Origin: an uncultured Streptomyces sp. | Lineage (GTDB): Bacteria; Actinomycetota; Actinomycetes; Streptomycetales; Streptomycetaceae | Direction of reading: 5' to 3' | DNA: 5,405 nucleotides | Assembly (NCBI GenBank): GCA_946480485.1 | Contig: CAMLJW010000371.1 | Coordinates: forward strand, 1-5,405 | Part shown: one piece after another, positions 1 through 5,257 of the stretch | Position numbering within the stretch: the stretch's first letter is position 1 | Layout: the number at the start of each line of letters is the position of its first letter | Notes under the pieces: generated by a model | The model's database searches: none | What the model was told of the DNA's origin: nothing | The model's input: only the letters and a program-made list of their open reading frames with translations | Translations under genes and position numbers: made by a program

Positions 1-976
1 GGCTGTCGTTGATGGTCTTGAAGCCGTCGAGGTCGAGGTAGCAGAGCCCGAACCGCATGCCGTCGCCCGCGGACAGCGCCTTGTCGAGGCGCTCGAAGAA
101 CAGTGTCCGGTTGGGCAACCCGGTGAGCGCGTCGTGAGTGGCCTCGTACCGCAGCCGCAGATTCAGCAGCCGGCGCTCGGTGGTGTCCTCCATCAGGGCG
201 AGCTGGTACTGGGGGCAGCCGTCCGCGTCACGCAGCAGGGAGACCGTCAGGTTCGTCCACAGAACCGTTCCGTCAGGGCGGTAGAACGCCTTCTCCACGT
301 GGTAGTGCTCGCGGTCGCCGCGCACCAGCTCCTCGTACAGCCGCCAGACCTGAGGAGCGTCGTCGGGGTGCGTCCAGTCGGCGAAGTTGCGTCTGCGCAT
401 CGTCTGCTCGGTGCCGCCGAACATCCGTAGCAAGGTGTTGTTCACCTGGAGGACGTTGCCGTCGAGGTCCGCGATGCCGATCCCTATGGCCGCGCCCTCG
501 AACACCGCGCGGAACCGCGCCTCGCTCGCGTGCAGTGCCTCCGCGACCACGCCCTGGGCCTTGAGGGCGGCTTGCGCGATGGCCTCCTGCTCGGCCAGCG
601 TCCGCTCCCGCAGCGCCTGCGCGAACCCGGCGGCCATGGAGTGCTGCAACCGCGCCGATCGGTTGCGCAGGTCCTCCTGGCGTCCGTCCTCGCCGCAGTA
701 GAGCACCAGGTAGGCGTCGACGCAGTCGAGCGAGCGACTGAGCGCCTCGGGTTCGGTGCAGTGGGCGTCGATCAGCGCGGCGCCGACCGCCTGGCCCTCG
801 GCCGCGTCGAACGTCCTCGCCCGCAGCGCCTCGCTCAACCGCCGGGCGAGCGGCACCAGTTCCCGCTCGAGCTCGGGCCGGGTCAGCGACGTCGCGGTGG
901 CCGGGAAGACGGCCCGGCTCCAGATGGTCGCGAACCTGCGCAGTCTGTCCTCCGGTCCGTCCGGCTCCGCGCTCAC
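1..976 (-). CDS. PAS-GGDEF c-di-GMP signalling protein (diguanylate cyclase, possibly GGDEF-EAL), C-terminus outside window
   Basis: I translated this by hand from a GTG at 976; 325 codons are visible before the window ends. Residues 1-150 are a mostly helical N-terminal region that I cannot assign, ending in a charged, Ala-rich segment (about 105-155) that may be a coiled-coil linker. Residues about 152-265 are a PAS/PAC sensor domain ([20 protein letters not shown], then [10 protein letters not shown], ending [11 protein letters not shown]). The start of a GGDEF domain follows, with [19 protein letters not shown] at about 279-297 and [14 protein letters not shown] at 311-324. These are the conserved N-terminal GGDEF motifs; the Asp pair in the second normally binds metal. 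The GG(D/E)EF active site itself is not visible, so cyclase activity is unproven. The family makes c-di-GMP from GTP, and when fused to EAL may also degrade it. The start is chosen because GTG overlaps the upstream stop (GTGA), implying translational coupling. No membrane segment is seen. Architecture resembles Streptomyces RmdA or CdgF, with RmdA my best guess, but the name is not certain. Confidence 0.93.
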   Translation of the reverse strand, partial: MSAEPDGPEDRLRRFATIWSRAVFPATATSLTRPELERELVPLARRLSEALRARTFDAAEGQAVGAALIDAHCTEPEALSRSLDCVDAYLVLYCGEDGRQEDLRNRSARLQHSMAAGFAQALRERTLAEQEAIAQAALKAQGVVAEALHASEARFRAVFEGAAIGIGIADLDGNVLQVNNTLLRMFGGTEQTMRRRNFADWTHPDDAPQVWRLYEELVRGDREHYHVEKAFYRPDGTVLWTNLTVSLLRDADGCPQYQLALMEDTTERRLLNLRLRYEATHDALTGLPNRTLFFERLDKALSAGDGMRFGLCYLDLDGFKTINDS

Positions 977-1785
977 GCCGCGCGCCCCACGCCCGCGAAA
1001 CCGGAGAAGGAATACGGATCCTCCTCCGGGACCGTGTCAGGCCGCCAGTTCGGCGGCGGCACCAGCCCGGGTTCCACCATGTCGTACCCCTCGAAGAACC
1101 GCGCGATGTCGTCGCGCGAGCGCATGATCAGTGGGTTGCGGATGTCCTTGTAGACGTCGACCGCGCCTTCGGCCCGCTCCGGTGGGAACGGGATTCCCTC
1201 GTACGAGGCGTGCGTGATGACGAGCAGACTGCCGGGCGCGAGTGCGTCGCGCAGCTCTGCCACCGCCCCGTACGCGTCGTCCTCGTCCTCCACGAAGTGA
1301 AGTATGGCAACGAGAAGCAGGGCGACTGGCCGATTCAGGTCGATCAGACGCCGAACTTCGGGGCTCGTCAGGATTTCCTGGGGCTTGCGCAGATCGGCGG
1401 CGAAGACCTCCGCGTCCTCGTTGCCCTTCAGGACGGTCTGGCTGTGCGCCACCGCCACCGGATCGTTGTCGACGTACACGACGTGCGCGCCGGGGTGGGC
1501 ACTTTGGACCACCTCGTGGACATTGCCGAAGGAGAGGATGCCCGAGCCGATGTCGAGGAACTGGGTGATGCCCTCGTCCTCCACCGCGTAACGCACCGCG
1601 CGGCGCAGGAACGCCCGGTTCGCCTGCATGATCTTGGGAAGACCCGGCATGAACTCCATCGCCTTCCGGGCCGCTTCCCGGTCGACCTCGAAGTTGTGCG
1701 ATCCGCCCAGGTAGTAGTCGTGGATGCGGCTCACGCTCGGCACCGACATGTCGATGCCACGGGGGGCCCAGGCGGGACGCTCCAT
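973..1785 (-). CDS. SAM-dependent methyltransferase, DUF574 / Methyltransf_19 family
   Basis: This is a 270-residue protein of the actinobacterial S-adenosyl methyltransferase family (Pfam Methyltransf_19, formerly DUF574), which is abundant in Streptomyces and of unknown substrate. The family N-terminal signature [20 protein letters not shown] is at 18-37. The SAM-binding Rossmann motif I is [13 protein letters not shown] at 76-88, and the acidic end of strand 2 is YVDNDP at 104-109. AADLRKP is at 129-135, the strand 4 region [16 protein letters not shown] at 155-170, and the usual family ending [10 protein letters not shown] at 260-269. Length is normal and the protein looks intact, cytoplasmic and soluble. 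The ORF can be read from a TTG at 1797, but ATG 1785 has GGAGAG four bases upstream while the TTG has none, so 1785 is chosen. Its stop overlaps the GTG of the PAS-GGDEF gene, so the two are almost certainly co-transcribed. The family is known from sequence; a role connected to c-di-GMP is inference from the overlap. Confidence 0.95.
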   Translation of the reverse strand: MERPAWAPRGIDMSVPSVSRIHDYYLGGSHNFEVDREAARKAMEFMPGLPKIMQANRAFLRRAVRYAVEDEGITQFLDIGSGILSFGNVHEVVQSAHPGAHVVYVDNDPVAVAHSQTVLKGNEDAEVFAADLRKPQEILTSPEVRRLIDLNRPVALLLVAILHFVEDEDDAYGAVAELRDALAPGSLLVITHASYEGIPFPPERAEGAVDVYKDIRNPLIMRSRDDIARFFEGYDMVEPGLVPPPNWRPDTVPEEDPYSFSGFAGVGRAA

Positions 1786-1789
1786 CAAT

Positions 1790-1795
1790 CTCTCC
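1790..1795 (-). promoter_or_regulatory. Ribosome binding site deciding the methyltransferase start
   Basis: Read on the minus strand, GGAGAG lies four bases before ATG 1785 (six bases from its GGAG core). It overlaps the alternative TTG start at 1797 almost completely, so it favours the ATG and shortens the longest reading frame by four residues. Confidence 0.7.
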
Positions 1796-1858
1796 AAGGC
1801 GTAGGCGATCCGGTGTTCGAGCTGAGGCTACTGATCGTCCGCCAAAGGAGCGAGCCAA

Positions 1859-1879
1859 AACGGAAATTGACCATCCGTT
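1859..1879. promoter_or_regulatory. Inverted repeat upstream of the methyltransferase gene, operator-like
   Basis: AACGGA at 1859-1864 and TCCGTT at 1874-1879 form a perfect 6-bp inverted repeat with a 9-base AT-richer centre, 74 bases upstream of the methyltransferase start codon. This is the only AT-rich stretch close to the gene and is a reasonable place for a promoter or operator. I could not identify convincing -35 and -10 hexamers. The assignment rests on symmetry and position only. Confidence 0.3.
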
Positions 1880-1961
1880 ACTGGCCACTGCCCGTGGTAC
1901 GTGCCGAATCAACGTCGCACGAAAGGTACGAAGCCGTCCAAAACTTCCGAAGAGTCACCAT

Positions 1962-1996
1962 GAGCTCTGAAGAGTTCTGAAAGATTCTGAGGAGGT
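1962..1996 (+). repeat. Short iterated TCTGA repeats leading into a Shine-Dalgarno sequence
   Basis: Between about 1962 and 1990 a 9-bp unit with the core TCTGA occurs three times in tandem (CTCTGAAGA, GTTCTGAAA, GATTCTGAG), running directly into GGAGGT at 1991-1996. The block is flanked by an 8-bp perfect inverted repeat, GAGTCACC at 1952-1959 and GGTGACTC at 2009-2016. It may be an iterated protein-binding site or a leader element; nothing in the sequence decides which. Confidence 0.35.
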
Positions 1997-1999
1997 GCG

Positions 2000-2053
2000 A
2001 TGAGCCTCGGTGACTCGCGATGGATCCCGGAAAGTCACACAGACACCAGATAA
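2000..2053 (+). CDS. Possible 17-residue peptide ORF with an excellent ribosome binding site
   Basis: ATG at 2000 is preceded by GGAGGT with a three-base spacer and opens an ORF of 17 codons (MSLGDSRWIPESHTDTR) ending in TAA at 2051-2053. The peptide is polar and has no recognisable family. No gene follows on this strand, since transcription onward would run antisense to the lipoprotein gene. The ORF is followed 16 bases later by the 2070-2096 hairpin. It may be a true small protein, a leader peptide or a chance match. The ribosome binding site is the only support; codon use (ACA, AGA, AGT) is not typically streptomycete. Confidence 0.2.
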   Translation: MSLGDSRWIPESHTDTR

Positions 2054-2096
2054 TTACACAAACGAGACAGCCCCCTCCATGCGGTACGGAGGGGGC
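2050..2096 (-). terminator. Intrinsic terminator of the lipoprotein gene
   Basis: GCCCCCTCC at 2070-2078 and GGAGGGGGC at 2088-2096 form a perfect 9-bp, nearly all-GC stem with a 9-base loop. On the minus strand the stem is followed by a T-rich tail (TGTCTCGTTTGTGTAATT), the classic intrinsic pattern, which is fairly rare in such GC-rich genomes. It lies about 155 bases beyond the lipoprotein stop at 2252, giving that mRNA a long 3' untranslated end and insulating the downstream methyltransferase unit. On the plus strand no T tract follows, so it is read as a minus-strand terminator. Confidence 0.75.
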
Positions 2097-2251
2097 GGAC
2101 CGGGGGCCTGCGCTGTGCCGTCTTCCGGCGCTGTCCTTCTCTGCTTCTCTGTGTCCGCTCCGTCCGTGCTTCGTGACCGTTGTGCTTCTGGTGACCAGCC
2201 GTGGGGAGAGGTGATGTTCTACTGCGGTATGCGGTGGTATGCGGTGATGTC

Positions 2252-3199
2252 CTACTTGGGCTTGCCAAGTGCCTTGCCCTCCGGGGATATGGCGTACCAA
2301 GTGCCGCCGATGCCCTGGCCGTTGGTGTCGCCGGGCTTCTTGTCGCCCGCGTAGGTGTATATCGGCCGGCAGTCGATGCTCTGCTGCTTGCGTCCGTCCG
2401 GACGGTTCAGGACGACGTAGCCGCGTCGGCCCTCGACCTTTGTCAGGATGCCCTTGGTGTCGGAGGCGTCGACCGGCTTGACGAGCGGCCACTTCTTCAG
2501 GCACTCGCCGAGACATGCCGTCGTCATCGGCCAGGAGGTGTCCTTCTCGAAGCGGTAGACCGTCATACCGTTCTTGTCTACGACGACCTCACCGAGCTTG
2601 GGGTCTTTACGGGTCGACAGGCCGGGCAGGTCCGCGAGGGATGCCTTCTTGCCGGTCGGGGCCGATGCGTACCAAGAGCCGCCCACCCCCTCGCCGTTGG
2701 TGTCACCGGCCTTGGCGTCCTTCGCGTACCGGTACAGCGGCCAGCCGCCGAGGGTCAGCTGCTTCGTGCCGTCAGAGCGGGTGACCGTCCCGAGCAGCGA
2801 CTTGTCCATACCGGCGGCGGCGGTGGCACCCGCAGCCGGAACGGGAGGCCAGGCCGCGGCACAGTCGCCATCACATGTCGACTGCGGCGGCTCGGCGGTG
2901 TCCTTGTCGAAGCGGTAGAGTGTCATGCCCGCGCTGTCCGTGACCACCTCGCCGAGCGTGTCGTTCTTCGCCACGACAAGCTTGCCGGCCGGCTGTGCCT
3001 GGGCCCCGGCGCCGACATCGGCGGGGGGAGTGCCCGTACCGGCCTCACCGTCGTTGCCCGGTCCCACACCGTTGGCCGCGGGCGCCGTCCCCAAGTCCTG
3101 GCTTCCTGCGGGCTGGGGGTTGTCCTGACTGCACGCCGTCGTCAGCGCCAGGGCCGCAGCTGCCGCCACGAGTGAGGCGCTTCGCCAGGAGGTCTTCAT
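2252..3199 (-). CDS. Lipoprotein with two tandem Yx(FWY)xxD repeats (Lipoprotein_15 / COG4315)
   Basis: This is a 315-residue predicted membrane-anchored lipoprotein. A basic, hydrophobic signal peptide ends at the lipobox-like LTTAC, so Cys23 would be lipidated and the protein would face outside the membrane. Residues about 24-72 are a Gly/Pro/Ala/Gln-rich spacer. Two homologous repeats follow, about 73-187 and 195-315. Each begins with LGEVV, then the motif YRFxKD, a CxxxC pair beside a Trp (C109/C113 and C229/C233), and a second Yx(FWY)xxD motif. Each ends with GDTNG, then GGxWYA. The four motifs begin at Y95, Y156, Y215 and Y281. The family's function is unknown. ATG 3199 is preferred over the longer frame from 3235 because GGGAG sits five bases upstream and a signal peptide starts there. 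The gene stands alone, with its own upstream region and terminator. Cys277 in the second repeat has no counterpart in the first. Confidence 0.95.
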   Translation of the reverse strand: MKTSWRSASLVAAAAALALTTACSQDNPQPAGSQDLGTAPAANGVGPGNDGEAGTGTPPADVGAGAQAQPAGKLVVAKNDTLGEVVTDSAGMTLYRFDKDTAEPPQSTCDGDCAAAWPPVPAAGATAAAGMDKSLLGTVTRSDGTKQLTLGGWPLYRYAKDAKAGDTNGEGVGGSWYASAPTGKKASLADLPGLSTRKDPKLGEVVVDKNGMTVYRFEKDTSWPMTTACLGECLKKWPLVKPVDASDTKGILTKVEGRRGYVVLNRPDGRKQQSIDCRPIYTYAGDKKPGDTNGQGIGGTWYAISPEGKALGKPK

Positions 3200-3217
3200 G
3201 GTAACTCCCGCTGTTCC

Positions 3218-3239
3218 ATAGGTGTTGCGGAGCAACTAT
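3218..3239. promoter_or_regulatory. Inverted repeat in the leader or promoter of the lipoprotein gene
   Basis: GTTGC at 3224-3228 and GCAAC at 3232-3236 flank a three-base centre. Outside them ATA (3218-3220) and TAT (3237-3239) also pair if a GGT bulge is allowed. The element is 19 bases from the lipoprotein start codon and just ahead of its ribosome binding site, a place where it could act as an operator or an mRNA hairpin. No firm -10 or -35 boxes were found around it. Confidence 0.3.
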
Positions 3240-3278
3240 CGCGCCGCATGGCCTTAGGTACGCGTGGGAGTGCCGAGA

Positions 3279-3467
3279 GTGTTCACCCGGCTCACAAGTT
3301 TCTGCGCGGTGATCGAGTACATGACGATGATGATCGGCGTGGTGCACACCATCGTGCTCACCATCGTGCTGGGCCTGGCCGTCGCCGTGTTCCGGCCGTC
3401 GCCGGGGTCTGGCCGTCGCCGGGGTCTGGGAGGCGCGCGGCGTCGCCGGGACCAGGTGACCAGGTAG
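3279..3467 (+). CDS. Possible small single-pass membrane protein, divergent from the lipoprotein gene
   Basis: A GTG at 3279, eight bases after GGGAG (3266-3270), opens a 62-codon ORF. Its first half holds a convincing transmembrane segment (VIEYMTMMIGVVHTIVLTIV continuing LGLAVAVF). All codons in that stretch end in G or C, and the second position is rich in T. This pattern fits coding on the plus strand better than the overlapping minus-strand ORF, which shares the same third positions. The second half is an Arg/Gly-rich tail read through a 17-bp tandem repeat and looks out of frame. Removing one repeat unit would join the membrane segment to the frame that ends at 3509-3511. I do not recognise a family. 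It may be a real small protein, a frame-disrupted gene or a chance ORF. Confidence 0.27.
   Translation: MFTRLTSFCAVIEYMTMMIGVVHTIVLTIVLGLAVAVFRPSPGSGRRRGLGGARRRRDQVTR
3377..3427. repeat. 17-bp tandem repeat, three units
   Basis: Units occupy 3377-3393, 3394-3410 and 3411-3427. The last two are identical (GGCCGTCGCCGGGGTCT) and the first differs at three positions. The unit length is not a multiple of three, so any gain or loss of a copy shifts reading frames across it. It lies inside the possible small membrane ORF. Confidence 0.85.
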
Positions 3468-3610
3468 GGACCGAGGCCCACGCGCTGCACGAGGTCGCAA
3501 AAAGCACGTAGCTTCCGTCTCCTTCTGATCCGGGACTTCGAGAAGCCCGACAGCTGCGGGATCACTGCGTCCCCCAACCGTTGCCGTCACTGTTCCCGAA
3601 CGCGCGAGAG

Positions 3611-3674
3611 TGACGGATGCTCACCCGGGACGGGCGCCGCGCCGCGCCCGTCCCCCGACCGCATGCATCCGTCA
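3611..3674 (-). terminator. Two-tier hairpin, likely terminator of the exported small-protein gene
   Basis: An outer perfect 10-bp inverted repeat (TGACGGATGC at 3611-3620 with GCATCCGTCA at 3665-3674) encloses an inner perfect 11-bp stem (GGGACGGGCGC at 3627-3637 with GCGCCCGTCCC at 3644-3654) with a six-base loop. It starts 30 bases beyond the stop codon of the minus-strand gene at 3705. No T tract follows on either strand, so it fits the T-less hairpin terminators common in streptomycetes, or a 3' end protecting structure. CCGTCAC at 3584-3590 can also pair with 3610-3616, which would compete with the outer stem. Confidence 0.65.
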
Positions 3675-3704
3675 GCGTCCAGACCTTGTCCGAAGGAAGC
3701 AGCC

Positions 3705-4202
3705 TCACATCTTGTTCTCGGAGCGGCGGCGCATCCAGAACACCCCGCCGCCGACCAGCGCGAGGGCCACCAGCCCGCCACCGATCGCCATGTCGGTCGG
3801 CGTGGCACCGCTGGAGCTGCCGCCGCCGATGCCGCCTTGGACACCCCCGAGTACAGTGAAGGCGGCGGGCTTCGTGAGGCTGCCCCTTCCGACGCAGTTG
3901 ACCGTGAGGTCGTACGAACCGGGGGTGGCCGTCTGGTTGATGGTCGCGACCCCCCTGGATGTCTCCCTGTCGTTGTTGAGTGGCGAGAGATCCGTCCGCG
4001 GGAACGCGTTGGACGTCACGTGGCCGCCCCTCGGGCACCCGTCGACCGTGACCGTCAGCTGCCCTCCCCGGGCGACGACGTTGGGCGTGGCTACGATGTT
4101 TCTCGGGCTGCTCGGTTTTTCCCAGGCCACGGCCGTGGGAGCGGCGAGTCCTAGGGTGGCGACCGCTGTCGCGGCGACGGCCAGGGCACGAGTGGTAAGC
4201 AT
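3705..4202 (-). CDS. Small exported protein with C-terminal membrane anchor, possible sortase partner
   Basis: This is a 165-residue protein of a family I cannot name. A Sec-type signal peptide spans residues 1-26 with a likely cut after AVA (26), before WEKP. The mature part (27-118) is short, Thr/Val/Asn-rich and probably beta-stranded. Two cysteines (C56, C103) could form a disulfide, as in a small Ig-like domain. A Gly/Ser-rich linker (119-135) leads to a hydrophobic helix (about 138-157), then RRRSENKM, so the protein would be anchored with its body outside. This layout is that of a cell-wall sorting signal, but there is no LPXTG or LAXTG; the nearest candidate before the helix is SGATPTD. 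GGAGG lies five bases before ATG 4202. The gene is divergent from the class F sortase, which suggests a shared function. That link is inference. Confidence 0.9.
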   Translation of the reverse strand: MLTTRALAVAATAVATLGLAAPTAVAWEKPSSPRNIVATPNVVARGGQLTVTVDGCPRGGHVTSNAFPRTDLSPLNNDRETSRGVATINQTATPGSYDLTVNCVGRGSLTKPAAFTVLGGVQGGIGGGSSSGATPTDMAIGGGLVALALVGGGVFWMRRRSENKM

Positions 4203-4538
4203 GTGATCCTCCGGGGGAAGGCGCCCCGGGAACCGTCCCCGGGTGCGATCGGCGAGAAAACGCCTCCCAGAAAGACCCTCAGATGCCCGGCGCGTCGCCG
4301 CATTTCGAGAATGGTCCGTCCTGGTGAAAGGACACGCCGAAGGAAAGGCACATCATCGGATATTGCCGCAGGTCACGGACCCTTGGAAATTTCCCGTACG
4401 CGGCTACTCGGATGGCGGACGAGCGCCGGGCGCCACCACCCGTTCGGAGGTTCTCGCGTCGCCCGCCGGGCGTGTTGGACTTAGCGTTCTCATATGCGCG
4501 GAAGATGCGGCGACGGCCGCGTCGAGAGGGGTATGCGA
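4203..4538. promoter_or_regulatory. Divergent intergenic region between the exported protein and sortase genes
   Basis: No gene is supported here. The region must carry both divergent promoters, but I could not fix -35/-10 pairs with confidence. TTGGAC at 4475-4480 and CATATG at 4491-4496 near the sortase are too close together for a standard promoter. GC-rich inverted repeats occur at 4423-4433 and 4460-4472. Both contain CGCCGGGCG (4424-4432 and 4464-4472, exactly 40 bp apart), and an inverted copy of its first eight bases is at 4285-4292. A small hairpin (GTCCT/AGGAC) is at 4318-4333. Confidence 0.5.
4225..4243 (-). promoter_or_regulatory. Hairpin in the 5' leader of the exported-protein gene
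   Basis: CCCGGG at 4225-4230 and again at 4238-4243, separated by AACCGTC, can fold into a six-pair all-GC stem with a seven-base loop. It ends 12 bases upstream of the GGAGG ribosome binding site of the minus-strand gene, so it may be a leader hairpin or an operator. The sites are self-complementary, so two-fold symmetry at DNA level is also present. Confidence 0.35.
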
Positions 4539-5204
4539 ATGTCTGGGTTCAGGCTGGCCGAAGAGGAGGAGCGGCCGAGGAAGCGTGCCCCTTGGGGTGT
4601 GATAGCGCTTGTTCTTCTGACCGGCCTCGCTCTCGTTCGGAATGGCTCTGGAGAGTTCGACATCGGTCCGCCGCAGCCCGCGACGGCCGCCGCCGCGGAC
4701 AGCGTCACCCCCAAAGAAGCCCGCCCGAACGCAGCACCGGCTCACCTGCCGTTCTCCGTGGCCGACCGCGTCAGGATCCCCTCGATCCAGGTCGACGCGC
4801 CGATCATGCCGGTGGGCCTCGACGACGAGGGCTGGGTGGCCGCTCCCCCACCGGAGGACCCGAATCTCTCGGGCTGGTTCTCCAGTTCGGTCTCGCCCGG
4901 CGAAAACGGCACGGCCGTACTCGTCGGCCATGTGGACAACAAGCAGGGCCCCGCCGTCTTCTACCGCCTCGGGGCCGTGAGCAAGGGAAGTCTGGTGGAG
5001 GTGCAGCGCCAGGACGGGAAGCTCGCCGTATTCGAGGTGTACGGCGTCGAGGTGTTCGCGACGAACAACTTCCCCGGCGAGCGCGTCTACGGCAACACCG
5101 GAACTCCCGAAGTGCGTGTCATCACCTGCGGAGGCGGTTTCTCCAAGCAGAACGGCTACGACGGAAACGTCGTCGTGTTCGCCCGCCTGGTCGAGGTTCG
5201 CTGA
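4539..5204 (+). CDS. Class F sortase (membrane-anchored cysteine transpeptidase)
   Basis: This is a 221-residue sortase-family protein. Sortases cut a sorting motif in exported proteins and join them to cell-wall peptidoglycan or another acceptor at the outer membrane face. A short charged cytoplasmic tail (1-17) precedes one transmembrane helix (about 18-34, WGVIALVLLTGLALV). An Ala/Pro-rich stalk runs to about 70, then the catalytic beta-barrel domain (about 70-221). The catalytic residues are present: His131 in VGHVD, Cys197 in VITCGG and Arg216 in VVFARL. Length and the N-terminal anchor fit actinobacterial class F enzymes. The frame is open from 4494, with further ATGs at 4533 and 4539. 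I chose 4539 because GAGAGGGG (4524-4531) is seven bases upstream, whereas it is too close to 4533. The gene is divergent from a candidate substrate and convergent with a deacetylase. Substrate specificity cannot be read from the sequence. Confidence 0.93.
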   Translation: MSGFRLAEEEERPRKRAPWGVIALVLLTGLALVRNGSGEFDIGPPQPATAAAADSVTPKEARPNAAPAHLPFSVADRVRIPSIQVDAPIMPVGLDDEGWVAAPPPEDPNLSGWFSSSVSPGENGTAVLVGHVDNKQGPAVFYRLGAVSKGSLVEVQRQDGKLAVFEVYGVEVFATNNFPGERVYGNTGTPEVRVITCGGGFSKQNGYDGNVVVFARLVEVR

Positions 5205-5220
5205 GCGTTCCCTGAGCCGG

Positions 5221-5234
5221 CGGGCGAAAGCCCG
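5221..5234. terminator. Short hairpin between convergent sortase and deacetylase genes
   Basis: CGGGC and GCCCG pair across a GAAA tetraloop, an unusually stable loop type. The hairpin lies 16 bases past the sortase stop and 23 bases from the deacetylase stop, so it could end transcription from both sides. No T tract follows on either side, so it is a weak, T-less candidate. Confidence 0.45.
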
Positions 5235-5257
5235 TAGAACTCGGCCCACCCGGCGAA

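Noticed and set aside
1210..1980. Plus-strand ORF of 256 codons opposite the methyltransferase
   Set aside because: The minus-strand frame carries all conserved methyltransferase motifs, and the plus frame runs into the intergenic region with poor codon use.
1952..2037. BldD-type binding site made from AGTCAC and GTGACT elements
   Set aside because: The half-sites are present (1953, 2010, 2032), but their spacing and sequence do not fit the BldD consensus well enough to claim it.
2201..3175. Long plus-strand ORF opposite the lipoprotein gene
   Set aside because: It is a shadow in GC-rich DNA. The minus strand has a signal peptide, lipobox, duplicated known repeats, ribosome binding site and terminator; the plus frame matches nothing.
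3254..3577. Minus-strand ORF of up to 107 codons, with a GTG at 3565 preceded by GGGGGA
   Set aside because: It is very Arg-rich with AGA/CTA/CGT codons. In the region overlapping the plus-strand membrane segment, its first codon positions are AT-rich and its second GC-rich, the reverse of real genes here. It runs toward the lipoprotein promoter and has no recognisable family.
3705..3830. Canonical LPXTG or LAXTG sorting motif in the anchored protein
   Set aside because: The region before the C-terminal helix was read directly and contains neither motif, so the protein is not called a standard sortase substrate.
4404..5249. Minus-strand ORF of 281 codons opposite the sortase
   Set aside because: The plus strand encodes an intact sortase with all catalytic residues; the minus frame is a complement shadow covering the promoter region as well.
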